DNA of 64,000 nucleotides from Hirundichthys speculiger (GCA_018398805.1 JAGFBZ010002037.1:1-64000); one strand, 5' to 3'. Shown: positions 22,493 to 33,489, numbered from the stretch's first letter. The notes: a model not told the origin generated them from the sequence alone. Program-made: numbers and translations.

Positions 22493-22984
22493 TCAGGTAT
22501 GGGGGCATACGCTGCGGCAGCGCTTTGCTGCATCCACCTTTCTCCGGTACTCCTTCGGTCTCCGCTGGGCGGTCCGCCAGGCAAGCGCCAGGCCTGTCCC
22601 CATTCGCCCCAGTTCGCCGGCCATCTGACGCAACCACGAGGCATGTGGCTGGCCCACCGGCCTCTTCCATCCAGTCGGATCTCTACAAGAGAGAATACGA
22701 TGGACGGGGTCGGACGGTGGAAACCTAGCCACATGTCCGTAGAGGCGTAGTTGGCGCTCTCGGATCAGGCAGGTCACCCGCCTCATGCCAGCCTCCCGGA
22801 GCACGCGATCGTTCGACACGTAGTCGTTCCATCGGTACCCAAGGACCCGACGCAAGGCAGTCGTGGCGAACGAGTTTAACCGGTTCCTCAGCTCAGCGGT
22901 CAGGGTCCAAGTCTCGCATCCGTAGAACTTCGTTCTCTTGCACAGATGCCGAGATCGCCAGACACCCTTGTCCAGCGAATTCAT
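22493..22984 (-). pseudogene. LINE ORF C-terminus, probably RTE-like (5'-truncated insertion)
   Basis: A 163-codon frame with the C-terminal signature of RTE-type LINE polyproteins: FYGCETWTLTAELRNRLNSF, TTALRRVLGYRWNDYVSN and RQLRLYGHVARFPPSDPVHR, then a basic tail. The 3' end (left) carries an (ACCTG)n-like tail on the minus strand (22482-22500). The catalytic RT core is missing. It lies inside the hAT element 22076-24758 and is a younger, 5'-truncated insertion. Clade assignment is tentative. Confidence 0.7.
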
Positions 22985-23003
22985 TGTGCCCCACGCGCAG
23001 CCC

Positions 23004-23033
23004 AGATAATAATAATAATAATAATAATAATAA
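23004..23033. repeat. (ATA)n microsatellite
   Basis: Uninterrupted ATA/AAT triplets just past the LINE fragment. Confidence 0.9.
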
Positions 23034-23771
23034 TTCGTAATAAATCGCTACCAACTTTGAATTGATAAAGAGTTGTTAGACTTGGTTGTAGCAGTAGCCT
23101 ATTAGCCTACCTGAAGGGGACCTAGCTATCCAACAAGCTAAATCAACACTTCCGTAATTCTTTCGTGTCATATCTTATTGCTATAGCCTACTAAGAATTT
23201 TTAATGTTTCAATATCAGACGGAGACTGTCATGTCTCGCTACTGTAGCCTTCTGAGCTATGGTTGCTTAGGCAACCAAAGTAAACGGTCTCCTGCAATCA
23301 GCTGTTTTATCGTAAACTAAAGCCTTCAAATAATCCTTTTCACACCGAATCAACTTCTCTGTCTCTCTTCTATGTGTGCAGCCCTAGAGAAGCTTTGCTT
23401 GTTAGTCTTCATTTCATCGCCAAAATCAGGATGCCATTAAATGGAATTCGATTATAAAGAAAACATCTGTGACTAGATAACACATCATAAACTCGCAATT
23501 GACATATGAATCAACAACAATTTACAGGCAGGATGTCGATGCTGAGATAGATTGATTCAAACTCTAACATTCCTGTTCTATAGACGATACACTTCTGGGA
23601 CTTCAGGTGCGCAAAAGTGAAACCTAAAGTCTTTAACACGTATCATTACAGAAATACGCTCCAGGGTGGCTTAAACATTTGAATAATCAGTAGGCTGTGA
23701 AACGTGATAATTTTTCTTTTTTTTAATTATTTAACATAATTACTCTAAACTTTTTTTCCTCAGAAAGAAGA

Positions 23772-23882
23772 ATGCCAAGACGGGAACGAGTCGAGATTAG
23801 TCACAAAAGAGCTCTCAAAGATGCAGCAAAAACCTGCCAAAAAATGGACACCTACTTCAAAAGGTTATCACGGAATAGTTAA
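23772..23882 (+). pseudogene. Short basic ORF inside hAT family 6 element
   Basis: ATG 23772 opens a 36-codon frame starting MPRRERVEISHKRALKDAAK and ending RLSRNS. It follows a pyrimidine-rich stretch ending CTCAG that could be a splice acceptor. It may be the remains of the N-terminal exon of the lost transposase. No domain is recognised. Confidence 0.35.
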
Positions 23883-24766
23883 TTGTTAGATTCTTCTTAT
23901 TTTAACCTAAGTTTATGTGGAACATTTAGGAAATAACATTTGGAAGGAATACCCCTTTTCTGTCGCTCTTTATGTTAAATCAGATATGTGTTTTGCGTAT
24001 GTATGTATATAGATCCGTGTGTATACATTGGATATAAATTTTGTTTATTTATTTATTTTTTTTTTTTGGGGGGGGGATATGTCCATTTAATATTTAGATT
24101 TATTTACAAGAGGTTCTATGTGTTTCTAAGTTATGGTTATGCACATGTGTCAGTGTATATTGAGTTATGCATTATTATATATTTTATAAATATATTATAT
24201 TTATTTTCAGATACATAGATTCATGATAGTGTTAAAATTGTCTATGCTTTAAAAGATTGTTTTGACATGTCTGGAATGAATCAATAAAATTAAATGAAAT
24301 TAAATATATTAACTAGTTGTGCCACTATGATTCATCACAAAACTGTTTTAAAATTTTCAGCCAGTGCAAAAAAGACAGAGGGAGCATAGAGAGGTGGAGG
24401 CCAACTGTTTTTCCTTATGGGCCTAGGAAGACCCCAGGTTCTCCATCCTCATCATCAGATGGCGATTTAAATTAAATTTATGGATGTGTAATAATCTGAT
24501 AAAAGTCAATCACATTGCCTATTTATTTTGTTGTCTGTTTCCCTTTGATAAAAGTCAAAAAGTTGTGGTAGCCTATTATAAATATCCAAGGTTCTGAATT
24601 CAAAATCTGTGTTGTTCCGTTTATTAGCATATCGTGTCATATTGTGTTTTTTTTATTATGGCCTTGTTGCCCTGGCATTTGGCCTTTGTGCCCTCAAAAA
24701 AAATGCCCCTTTGAAGGCCAAGTGGCCTTGTCCCTCAAATCACGAAATTCCAGGCCTGGACACAAC

Positions 24767-25269
24767 CTCAAACAGGTTTATTCATAGAGTAAGACAACGA
24801 TCAAAAACATTGTCTGTGCACAAGTTAGCATTCATGCAAATTCATTTAAAATTGTGCATAAACTAAAAAACCTAAATCAAAGATATATATTAATAAAGAT
24901 ATATATTAATTTTATATGAGTAAATTTGTATATAAAACATTGAATTTGTAGTTTGTCCTGTAATTTGTATGTGAGAATATGATTTAAATAGTTACAACCG
25001 TAAAAGATTATGAATTACATTATTGAAATACATATGAAGCACAATACATATGAAGAAATTCTACATATGAAGTACAATTTCTTCATTACGAATACAAATC
25101 TACAAGTGAAAAATCACTGTCAAAAATGCGTTATGGGGTCAAACATCACGTTTGGGGTCCCCAAAATGCAAATCCAGAGGTAAGAAAACAAAAACTGGTT
25201 AGGAATCTACTCAGAGCTGAGTTCTTAGCTGCCACATCAAGACTGTACCTAAAATAGCTTTATATAATG
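24767..25269. other. No gene seen
   Basis: AT-rich with a short duplicated GATATATATTAAT (about 24882-24912). Confidence 0.5.
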
Positions 25270-25510
25270 TCAAACAAATATAAAGAGTGAGAGGTCTGAT
25301 GTCCAGAGCAGATTTGCAAAAGCTCATCCAGCCTTCATTTTCAGAAGACTTTACTCTAAGACTTTTCTGCCTGATTAGACAGCTTCAGCTCATGATGAAT
25401 GCTGTTGCCAGAGTTCTAACAAAAACCAGGAAAACTGAGCACATTCCTGCTGTTCTGAGATCCTAACACCAGATACCAGTTACCTGCAGAATATACTTTT
25501 AAATTTTCCT
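25270..25510 (+). pseudogene. L2-clade LINE fragment (post-RT region)
   Basis: One frame reads LQLMMNAVARVLTKTRKTEH and IPAVLRS, which is the LQLIQNAAARVL...HWLPV region of L2-type polymerases. Preceding sequence (LHPAF, FRRLYSKTF in another frame) fits a diverged copy. Both ends truncated. Confidence 0.7.
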
Positions 25511-25539
25511 CCCCTCCCAGGGACCAATGCATGATTTTT

Positions 25540-25860
25540 ATTGAATTTTTCACACTTCCTGTTTCACAGTGAATAACACAGATTGAACAACTATGAAGTT
25601 CATCCAAGATTATAATCATCTATAGAGTTTATCCAAAATTGTCACATACACTTGTTCTGAGTGGAAGCCCCATCTAATGTATGAATTTTGTGGAAGACTG
25701 GACAAGGCATATGCAAGTTAGAACAACGTTTACATTCACAGTGAGACATCAAACATCACCATACTCTCACAGTGATGCCCTGTAATAGAAAGTTAGTTTT
25801 CATTGCCAATTTCTTAACTACTAATTGAACTGGTTTGAGATGTGTCAGCTCATCTCACTA
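25540..25860 (+). repeat. Dispersed teleost repeat fragment
   Basis: Blocks such as GAATTTTGTGGAAGACTGGA and GGTTTGAGATGTGTCAGCTC match 19830-20000 of the hairpin-ended repeat in the same order. Confidence 0.65.
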
Positions 25861-26043
25861 GGAACATGATGCCTAAGAAACAGAGGGTACATCGATTCCT
25901 TTCTCCCGTTACGCCAGACAAAGTAGACAGGATGCTCACTTGTCCTTCCCCTCACACAAAATCAGTGTCTTTTGACCATTTAGTGAATGGGGCAATGGGG
26001 GTATCGTGGGGTTCAATGTCTTGCCCAAAGATACTTTGACACA

Positions 26044-26542
26044 TGTGGAGCATCACTATGCCCTCGACCAGGTAAGAGTAGGCAGAGGTCCAGCCAGCAC
26101 AGTGGGAAACAGTGACCCCCACTTGGCCTGGTCATAGAGGGGAAATACATCCCCAATTTCATCCTTCATCAGCTAGAAGTGTTGCCACCTGTGCAGAACA
26201 CAGCTGATGCAGGTCAACAATCACCAGGGTTGGTTATATAAACCAACAGTCTCATACCCACTGTGTGGCTGGCTCCTACAGGTGGAACTACTTGCTGTCG
26301 GGCGGTAAGTGTTGCTCCACTACAATTACTACTCCACTACAGAGCATTGTTTGTTTTGGTTTTTCTGAGAGACTAATCCAAATCTCCTCTTCTCCTTATA
26401 GGGATTATAAGGAGCCTACTGGAAGTCCTTTGTGAAATATTTTGAGTTTGTTTCTTTAAAATCCTGTTTAATTAAAACCACGCTCCGGCGTGTTATCCGT
26501 GACTGAGTGCCTCAGCGTCTTGCCTTGACTGCATGTTTTACA
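26044..26542 (+). repeat. 5' LTR of Gmr1-like element
   Basis: Matches the 3' LTR from CAGAACACAGCTGATGCAGG onward (26194 against 29797). Contains a TATA-like TTATATAAACC at about 26234 and ends TTTTACA at 26542. The left boundary is approximate. Confidence 0.7.
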
Positions 26543-26561
26543 ATTGGTGGAGAATGCAGGT

Positions 26562-27463
26562 ATGGAGACCCACACCAGCCACCCCATGGAGACAGCATTA
26601 ACAGCTCTGCTACAAAGCCAAACCGAGCTGCAAAACACAGTCAAGGAATTATGTAAGAGACTGGAATAGGCTGAGAAGGCCCCCGAGCACCATGAGATGT
26701 GCTCACCAAACTGGGACCAGAGGATGACGTGGAGGCCTACCTGGAGCTTTTTGAGCATACCGCCATGAACGAACGATGGCCAATGTCAGACTGGGTTGGG
26801 ATCCTCGCACCCTTCCTCTAAGGGAAAGCCCAGCGGGTCTGCCGAGACATGACGGCTGCTGATGTCCGTGACTTCGGAAAGCTGAAGGCCGCCATACTAG
26901 CCAGCCAAGGGTACAGTGTCCCTGCACGAGCACAGCGATACCATGCCTGGACTTACTGCGCCTCCCAGCCGCCACGAGCTCAGGTCGCCGAGTTGGTACG
27001 CCGCACCCAGACCTGGCTCACCAATGGCACCAGCCCACCGTGGATCGAAAGACTGGTGCTTGACCAATGTATCCGGTCCCCGCCGCCCGACTGCCGGATA
27101 TATGCTGCCCAAGTCAGCCCCAACTCCCTTGATGCACTGGAGGCCTTACTGGAGTACTTTCAGGTTAGCACAGAGATACTACGGAGCACCAGGGCTGAGC
27201 CAGGCCACCCCGTTCCAGTGGAAAGAGTGGGTTGTAAACATTGGCGGCTCTCTGTCAACAACCCACCCCCGGAAACCGCGCCAGAGAGGGCACCCAGACA
27301 TCCACCCCGGAGGTGCTATATCTGCGGCGACGCGGAGCACCTCTCTTGGACCTGCCCCGACCACGGCGACATCTCCATGCCCTCGGCAGTCAGCTCAGAC
27401 ACAGCTCGGCCCTGCTTGCACACAGGAGACGCCAGCCGCCCCCACGCCACTATCCCAGTGTGA
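26562..27463 (+). pseudogene. Gmr1-like gag with CCHC zinc knuckle
   Basis: ATG 26562 opens a coiled-coil N-terminus (METALTALLQSQTELQNTV) that hits a stop after LCKRLE. Capsid-like sequence follows in other frames: DDVEAYLELFEHTAMNERWP, then 26849-27463 with GKLKAAILASQGYSVPARAQ and a zinc knuckle CYICGDAEHLSWTC (CX2CX4HX4C). The DVEAYLELFE...RAQRYHAW pattern resembles SCAN-like capsids of Gmr1 and related Gypsy elements. It would coat the element RNA; here it is broken by a stop and a frameshift. Confidence 0.75.
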
Positions 27464-27847
27464 GTTGGAGGCGCTGACACCCATGCACTGGTTAATTCAG
27501 GGAGCATTGTCACATTGGTTCATACTGACTACGCTGGACCCATGGGGTCCGAACTGGTCCCCGTCACGTGTGTCCATGGAGATGTACACCGGTATCCAGT
27601 CACCGAGGTCCGCATCCAGACCCCCCGGGGCGACGCCGTCATGGTCGCCGGAGTCGTGCCCAACCTGCCAGTCCCCAGGTTGATCGGCACGGACTGCACC
27701 CTCTTCCAGCGGTATTGGGACCCAGGGCCCCAGTCGAGAACCCCTCGACATGGCAGCCAGAGAAACCGGCGCCCAGAGACAACGGTCTCCTCGAGCGGTC
27801 TGTCCTGCTTTTCGGGCATCACCGGAGGAAACCCCCGCAGAGGGTGA
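27464..27847 (+). pseudogene. Gmr1-like retropepsin with altered active site
   Basis: Frame 27482-27847 reads HALVNSGSIVTLVHTDYAG, then VTEVRIQTPRGDAVMVAGVV and LPVPRLIGTDCTLFQRYW, the layout of a retroviral-type aspartic protease (flap region then IGTD in place of the usual LGxD). The catalytic Asp of the expected DSG is Asn (NSG) here, so it would be inactive. The following 27750-28040 is a proline/arginine-rich linker disrupted by frameshifts. Confidence 0.65.
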
Positions 27848-28059
27848 ATTGTCAGAGGGCGATGCCAGCAGAGGGTAGACGCCACCCCCCGGAGCAGACC
27901 TCTTTGCTGAGTTCCCACGGGTCGACGACGAGGCTAACTGACCCCCAGGCGAGTTCGCCACCGCCCAGTGGGCCGACCCTAACCTTGGGGCTTCCCGCCA
28001 AAATGTCGTTACTGTTGATGGCCAGCCGTGCTCCTGGGTGAGTGATCTATCCTTTCCGT

Positions 28060-29033
28060 ACTTTGCAGTAAAAGTGGGACTCTTATATCGCTGCTTGAAA
28101 ACTAAGGGGGGACAACTCTTAGTACCAAAAATCTATGTCACTCGGGTGTTGTATCTAGTGCACACACACCAGTTGGGAGCTCACTTGGGGGAGCAGAAGA
28201 CATATCACCGGGTGGTGGCATGATTTTATTGGCCCGGGGTGAAGCGGGCCGTGGAGGACTTTTGCCGTGCCTGCCCTGAGTGTCAGAGGATGGCACTGCG
28301 TTCCTCCGCAAACCCCTCGTGCCCCTACCTATCATTGGGATGCCGTTTTCACGCATTGCAATAGATATTGTGGGGCCCCTACCCAAGTCTGCCCGCGGTC
28401 ACGTTATATACTGGTCATACTGGACTATGCAACCCGATATCCAGAAGCCATTCCCCTACGGGTCCCTAGTGCTAAGAACATTGCACATGAACTTTTAATG
28501 CTCTTCAGCCGAGTGGGCATCGCTGACACGATTTTGACAGACCAGGGTTCCAATTTCATGTCACGGGTTTTGGCGGCTGTGTACTGATGGCTTAAGGTGA
28601 AGTGACTCAGGACCTCTGTCTACCACCCCGAGACCAATGGGTTGGTGGAAAGGTTTAATGCCACCTTAAAAAAGATGTTGCGGAAACTGGTCAATGCGGA
28701 CAGGAAGGTTCGGGACCACTTGATACTTTATGTTTTGTTCGTGATACGTGAAGTTCCCCAAGCCTCCAAAGGGTTTTCACCGTTTGAACTGCTCTACGGA
28801 AGGAACCCACAGGGACTCTTGGATCTGGCCAAAGAGGCCTGGAAAAGCCAGCCCTGCCCCCACCGGATTGTGATTGAACATGTGGAGCACCTTTAGGGGA
28901 GAGCGAGGAAAGCCTGGCTCCTGGTCCGAGAGCATATGGAGAAGGCCCAGGCGACCCAGGCCCATACGTACAACAAGGGTGCCAGAATACGGGAATTCAA
29001 GGTGGGTGATCTGGTCCTGGTTTTTAATCCCCA
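28060..29033 (+). pseudogene. Gmr1-like integrase, upstream of RT
   Basis: An HHCC zinc domain (HTHQLGAHLGEQKTYHR ... FCRACPECQRMA, about 28160-28290) is followed by a DDE core: IAIDIVGPL (about 28354), ILTDQGSNF (about 28531) and HPETNGLVERFN (about 28627-28662, catalytic Glu). A C-terminal block GARIREFKVGDLVLVFNPH follows (about 28978-29030). Stops lie at several points and frames change. Its place before the reverse transcriptase is the diagnostic feature of this element. Confidence 0.82.
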
Positions 29034-29796
29034 CGGTGGAGCGTAAATTCTTGGCCAAATGGCAGGGGCCGTATGAGATCGTTGAGAGGGTCAGCACTGT
29101 GAACTACCAGGTGAGGCAACCGGGCCGACGGAAGGGCTTGCAGCTGTACCACGTGAACCTCTTGAAACCTTGGCACGCTCCACCACCTTTACTGAAGGTC
29201 GCCCTGCTAACCAACCTCTCTCCCCAGAAACTGATGGTCGATATCGGACAGGAAGTTGGCCCGTCACAGGTACAGGAGGTCCAGGAGGTCCAGGAGCTCC
29301 TGAGTCGGAGCTGGGACGTGTTCACTGACACCCCTGGGCGCACTCACGACATGATAGAAAACGACATAGAGACCCCTCCAGGACAGGTAATCAGACAGCG
29401 CCCCTACCGAGTCCCCGAGGCCCGGAGGAAGGCCATCAAGGAGGAGGTTGAGAAGATGCTCCAGCTGGGGGTCATCGAGGAGTCCTATACCCCCTGGTCC
29501 AGCCCCATAGTCATTGTGCCAAAGCCGGACGGGCCCCTATGGTTTTGCAATGACTTTCAGAAGCTCAACAAGATCTCCACCTTCGATGCCTATCCCATGC
29601 CTCGGGAGGACAAGCTCATCAACCGCCTAGGGCCAGCCTGTTTTGTTAGCACCCTGGACCTGACAAAGGGGTACTGGCAGGTGCCCCTGACCCAACAGGC
29701 AGGAGACAAGACAGCTTTTGCGACCCCGGATGGCATCTTCCAATACCGAGTCCTCCCCTTCGGCGTCCACGGCGCGCCGGCGACTTTTCAGCAGAA
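29034..29796 (+). pseudogene. Gmr1-like reverse transcriptase, truncated before the catalytic YxDD
   Basis: An open frame covers the integrase C-terminal beta region (RKFLAKWQGPYEIVERVSTV), a linker, and the RT fingers and part of the palm: VIRQRPYRVPEARRKAIKEE, GVIEESYTPWSSPIVIVPKP, TLDLTKGYWQVPL (first catalytic Asp) and FQYRVLPFGVHGAPATFQ. At 29796 it ends in LTR sequence, so the YxDD motif, thumb and RNase H are gone. The reading frame continues a few codons into the LTR by chance. Confidence 0.85.
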
Positions 29797-30058
29797 CACA
29801 GCTGATGCAGGTCAACAATCACCAGGGTTGGTTATATAAACCAACGGTCTCTTCCCCACTGTGTGGCTGGCTCCTACTGAAGGAACTACTCATTGTCGTG
29901 CGGTAAGTGTTGCTCCACTACAATTCCCTCAGCAGAGCATTGTTTGTTTGTTTTTTTTTGAGAGACTAATAGAAATCTCCTCTTCTCCTTATAGGTATTA
30001 TAAGGAGCCTACTGGAAGTCCTATGTGGAATATTTTAAGTTTGTTTCTTTAAAATCCT
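29797..30058 (+). repeat. 3' LTR of Gmr1-like element, left part
   Basis: Begins CAGAACACAGCTGATGCAGG, equivalent to 26194 of the 5' LTR, and is interrupted at 30058 by the RTE LINE. The continuation is at 33396-33484, ending TTTCACA. Confidence 0.85.
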
Positions 30059-30078
30059 ACCGTACCGTCTTCTTCCGC

Positions 30079-32122
30079 TTATCCGAGGTCGGGTCGCGGG
30101 GGCATCAGCCGGAGTAAGGAAGCCCAGACCCCCCCCTCTCCCCGGCCACTTCTTCTAGCTCCTCTGGGGGGATCCCGAGGCGTTCCCAGGCCAGCCGAGA
30201 GACATAGTCCCTCCAGCATGTCCTGGGTCTTTCCCCGGGGTCTCCTCCCAGTGGGACGTGCCCGGAACACTTCACCAGGGAGGCGTCCAGGAGGCATCCT
30301 AACCAGATGCCCGAGCCACCTCATCTGGCTCCTCTCGATGCGGAGGAGCAGCGGTTCTACTCTGAGCCCCTCCCGGATGACCGAGCTTCTCACCCTATCT
30401 CTAAGGGAGAGCCCGGCCACCCTGCGAAGGAAGCTCATTTCAGCCGCTTGTATCTGCAATCTTGTTCTTTCGGTCACTACCCAAAGCTCATGACCATAGG
30501 TGAGGGTGGGAACGTAGATCAACCAGTAAATCGAGAGCTTCGCCTTCCGACTCGGCTCTCTCTTCACCACAACAGACCGGCGCAGCACCCGCATCACTGC
30601 AGATGCCGCACCGATCCGTCTGTCGATCTCCCGCTCCATCCTTCCCTCACTCATGAACAAGATCCCGAGATACTTAAACTCCTCCACTTGGGAAAGGACC
30701 TCATCCCCTACCCGGAGAGGGCACTCCACCCTTTTCCAGCTGAGGACCATGGTCTCGGATTTGGAGGTGCTGATTCTCATCCCAGCCGCTTCACAACCGG
30801 CTGCAAATCGCTCCAGCGAGAGTTGTAGATCACGGCTCGATGAAGCCAACAGAACCACATCATCTGCAAATAGCAGAGACCCAATCCTGAGGCCACCGAA
30901 CCGGATCCCCTCGACACCTCGACTGCACCTAGAAATTCTGTTCATAAAAGTAATGAACAGAATCTGTGACAAAGGGCAGCCTTGGCGGAGTCCAACCCTC
31001 ACTGGAAACAAATCCGACTTACTGCCGGCAATGCGGACCAAACTCTGGCACCGGTCGTACAGGGACCGGACAGCCCGTATAAGGGAGTCCGGCACCCCCT
31101 ACTCCCGAAGCACCCCCCACAGGAATCCCCGGGGAACACGGTCGAACGCCTTCTCCAAGTCCACAAAACACATGTAGACTGGTTGGGCGAACTCCCATGC
31201 CCCCTCCAAGACCCTGAAGAGGGTGTAGAGCTGGTCCACCGTTCCACGGCCAGGACGAAAACCACACTGCTCCTCCTCAATCTGAGATTCGACGGACCCT
31301 CCTCTCCAGGACCCCTGAATAGACCTTCCCAGGGAGGCTGAGGAGTGTGATCCCCCTGTAGTTGGAACACACCCTCCAGTCCCCCTTTTTAAAGAGGGGG
31401 ACCACCACCCCAGTCTGCCAATCCAGCTGTACTGTCCCCGACGTCCACGCGATGCTGCAGAGGCGTGTCAACCAGGACAGCCCCTCAGCATCCAGAGCCT
31501 TGAGGAACTCCGGGCGGATCTCATCCACACCCGGGGCCCTGCCACCGAGGAGCTTTTTAACCACCTCGGCAACCTCAGCCCCAGAGATAGGAGAGTCCAC
31601 CCCTGAGTCCCCAGACTCTGCTTCCTCATTGGAAGACGTGTTGGCGGGATTGAGGAGGTCTTCGAAGTATTCCCCCCACCGATCCACAACGTCCCGAGTC
31701 GAGGTCAACAGCTCCCCATCCCCACTGTATACAGTGTTGATGGAGCACTGCTTCCCCCTCCTGAGACGCCGGATGGTGGACCAGAATCTCTTCGAAGCCG
31801 TTCGGAAGTCGTTCTCCATGGCCTCTCCAAACTCCTCCCATGTCTGAGTTTTTGCCTCAGCGACCGCCAAAGCCGCGTCCCGCTTAGCCTGCCGATACCT
31901 GTCAGCTGCCTCCAGAGTCCCACATGCCAAAAAGGCCTTATAGGACTCCTTCTTCAGCTTGACGGCATCCCTTACTGCTGGTGTCCACCAGCAAGTTCTG
32001 GGATTGCCGTCACGACAGGCACCAACGACCTTACAGCCACAGCTCCGGTCAGGCCGCCTCAACAATAGAGGCCCGGAACATAGCCCACTCGGACTCAATG
32101 TCCCCTGCCTCCCTTGGAACAT
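30079..32122 (-). pseudogene. RTE LINE reverse transcriptase domain (frameshifted)
   Basis: The upstream part (32122-31277) reads FWSTIRRLRRGKQ, GRAPGVDEIRPEFLKALD and VPLFKKGDWRVCSNYRGITL. A damaged stretch around 31100-31276 follows in other frames. The main frame (31095-30079) has GLRQGCPLSQILF, the catalytic SLLFADDVVLLAS (FADD at 30870-30859), KYLGILFMSEG and the C-terminal RWLGHLVRMPPGRLPGEVF. It is an RNA-templated polymerase for target-primed insertion. It is frameshifted at least once, so not active. Confidence 0.88.
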
Positions 32123-33096
32123 GGTCGAAGTTCTGCTCGGAGGTGTGAGTTAAAGCTCCTTCTGACAGGAGACTCTGCCAGACGTTCCCAGCAGACCCTC
32201 ACAACACGTTTGGGCCTGCCAGGTCTGACCGGCATCCTCCCCCACCATCTGAGCCAACCCACCACCAGGTGGTGATCCGTTGACAGCTTCGCCCCTCTCT
32301 TCGCCCGAGTGTCCAAGACATGTGGCCGCAAGTCCGACGATACGATTATGAAGTCAATCATCGAACTGCGGCCTAGAGTGTCCTGGTGCCAAGTGCACAT
32401 GTGGACACTCTTATGCTTGAACATGGTGTTCGTTATGGACAGTCCATGACGAGCACAGAAGTCCAACAACGAAACACCACTCTGGTTCAGATCGGGGGGG
32501 CCCTGCCTCCCAACCACACCCCTCCAGGTCTCATTGTCATTGCCCACGTGAGCATTGAAGTCCCCCAGCAGAACGAGGGAGTCCCCAGATGGAACATTCT
32601 CCAATACTCCATCCAAGGACTCCAAAGAGGGTGGGTACTCTGAACTGCTATTTGGTGCATAAGCACAAACAACAGTCAGGACCCGTCCCCCCACCCGGAG
32701 GCGGAGAGAGGCTACCCTCTCGTCCACCGGAGTAAACTCCAATGTACAGGCGCCAAGTCGGGGGGCAATAAGTATGCCCACACCAGCTCGGCGCCTCTCA
32801 CCCGGAGCAACTCCAGAGTGAAAAAGAGTCCAACCCCTCTCGAGGATACTGGTTCCAGAGCCCAAGCCGTGTGTCGAGGTGAGTCCAACTATATCTAGTT
32901 GGAACTGCTCGACCTCACACACCAGCTCAGGCTCCTTCCCCGCCAGAGAGGTGACATTCCACATCCCTAGAGCTAGCTTCTGCAGCCGAGGATCGGACCG
33001 CCAGGGTCCCCGCATCCGGCCACCGCCCAGCTCACTGCGCACCCGACCTCTATGGCCCCTCCTGCAGGTGGTGAGTCCACTGGAGTGGGGGCCCAT
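32095..33096 (-). pseudogene. RTE LINE endonuclease domain
   Basis: A 333-codon frame containing APE-type endonuclease blocks: [19 protein letters not shown] (N-terminal Asn), [14 protein letters not shown] where a catalytic Glu would be expected, [21 protein letters not shown] (catalytic Asp/Asn) and [14 protein letters not shown] (SDH-like block, with TDH). The expected Glu of the 'QET/QE' motif appears as TSTH, so this copy is probably catalytically dead. It overlaps the RT frame by 28 bp in a different frame, which indicates a frameshift between the domains. Confidence 0.85.
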
Positions 33097-33489
33097 GTTT
33101 CCCTTTCAGGGCTGAGCCCGGCCGGGCCCCATGGGCAAAGGCCCGGCCACCAGGCGCTCGTCTCCGAGCCCTACCTCCAGGCCTGGCTCCAGAGGGGGGC
33201 CCCGGTGACCCGTGTCCGGGCAAGGGAAACCTTGGTCCACATTTTGTGAGCCACACTTTGTCTGGTCCCCCACCTAGAGACCTGTTTGCCATGGGTGACC
33301 CTTCCAGGGGCATAAAGCCCCCGAAAACATAGCTCCTAGGATCACTGGGACACGCAAACCCCTCCACCACGATAAGGTGGTGACTCATGGAGGAGTCTTT
33401 AAAATCCTGTTTAATTAAAACCACGCTCTGCGTGTTGACCATGACTGAGTGCCTCAGCGTCTTGCCTTAACTGCATGTTTCACACACAT

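Larger units (their letters stand above)
22076..24758. mobile_element. Probable hAT element, family 6, transposase core lost
   Basis: Ends CAGGGCAGGAATTTCACGG and, reversed, CAGGCCTGGAATTTCGTGA are inverted repeats. Flanks CACACAAT (22068-22075) and GACACAAC (24759-24766) match at 6 of 8. Both subterminal regions are rich in GGCC-type words (GGCCACTGTGGCC, GGCCAAGTGGCC). It contains a short basic ORF (23772-23882) and a nested LINE fragment (22482-22985). Confidence 0.65.
30059..33395 (-). mobile_element. RTE-clade LINE (Rex3-like), nearly full length
   Basis: Read on the minus strand: endonuclease at the right (33096-32095), reverse transcriptase at 32122-30079, then a very short 3' end (GGATAAGCGGAAGAAGACG). 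It lies between 13-bp duplications TCTTTAAAATCCT (30046-30058 and 33396-33408) in the Gypsy 3' LTR. The very short 3' UTR and the sequence of the end resemble Rex3, an RTE element of fish; the GATG-type tail expected for Rex3 is not evident here. Confidence 0.85.
26044..33484 (+). mobile_element. Gmr1-like Ty3/Gypsy LTR retrotransposon, deleted, with RTE LINE in its 3' LTR
   Basis: 5' LTR about 26044-26542, gag, protease, integrase, then reverse transcriptase, then a partial 3' LTR (29797-30058 plus 33396-33484). Integrase lies before RT, the order known for Gmr1-type Gypsy elements of deuterostomes. The RT ORF stops at the block GAPATFQ and runs straight into LTR sequence that begins about 150 bp inside the LTR, so the YxDD region, RNase H and LTR start are deleted. 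The 5' LTR start is inferred from TG after CACA and could be off by tens of bases. Many stops and frameshifts. Confidence 0.82.

Noticed and set aside
26703..28386. Overlapping ORFs on both strands in the Gmr1-like element (for example 27497-27961 minus)
   Set aside because: GC-rich sequence keeps shadow frames open; the true gag and protease frames carry the motifs.
30218..31847. Plus-strand ORFs up to 174 codons
   Set aside because: Antisense shadows of the RTE LINE reverse transcriptase.
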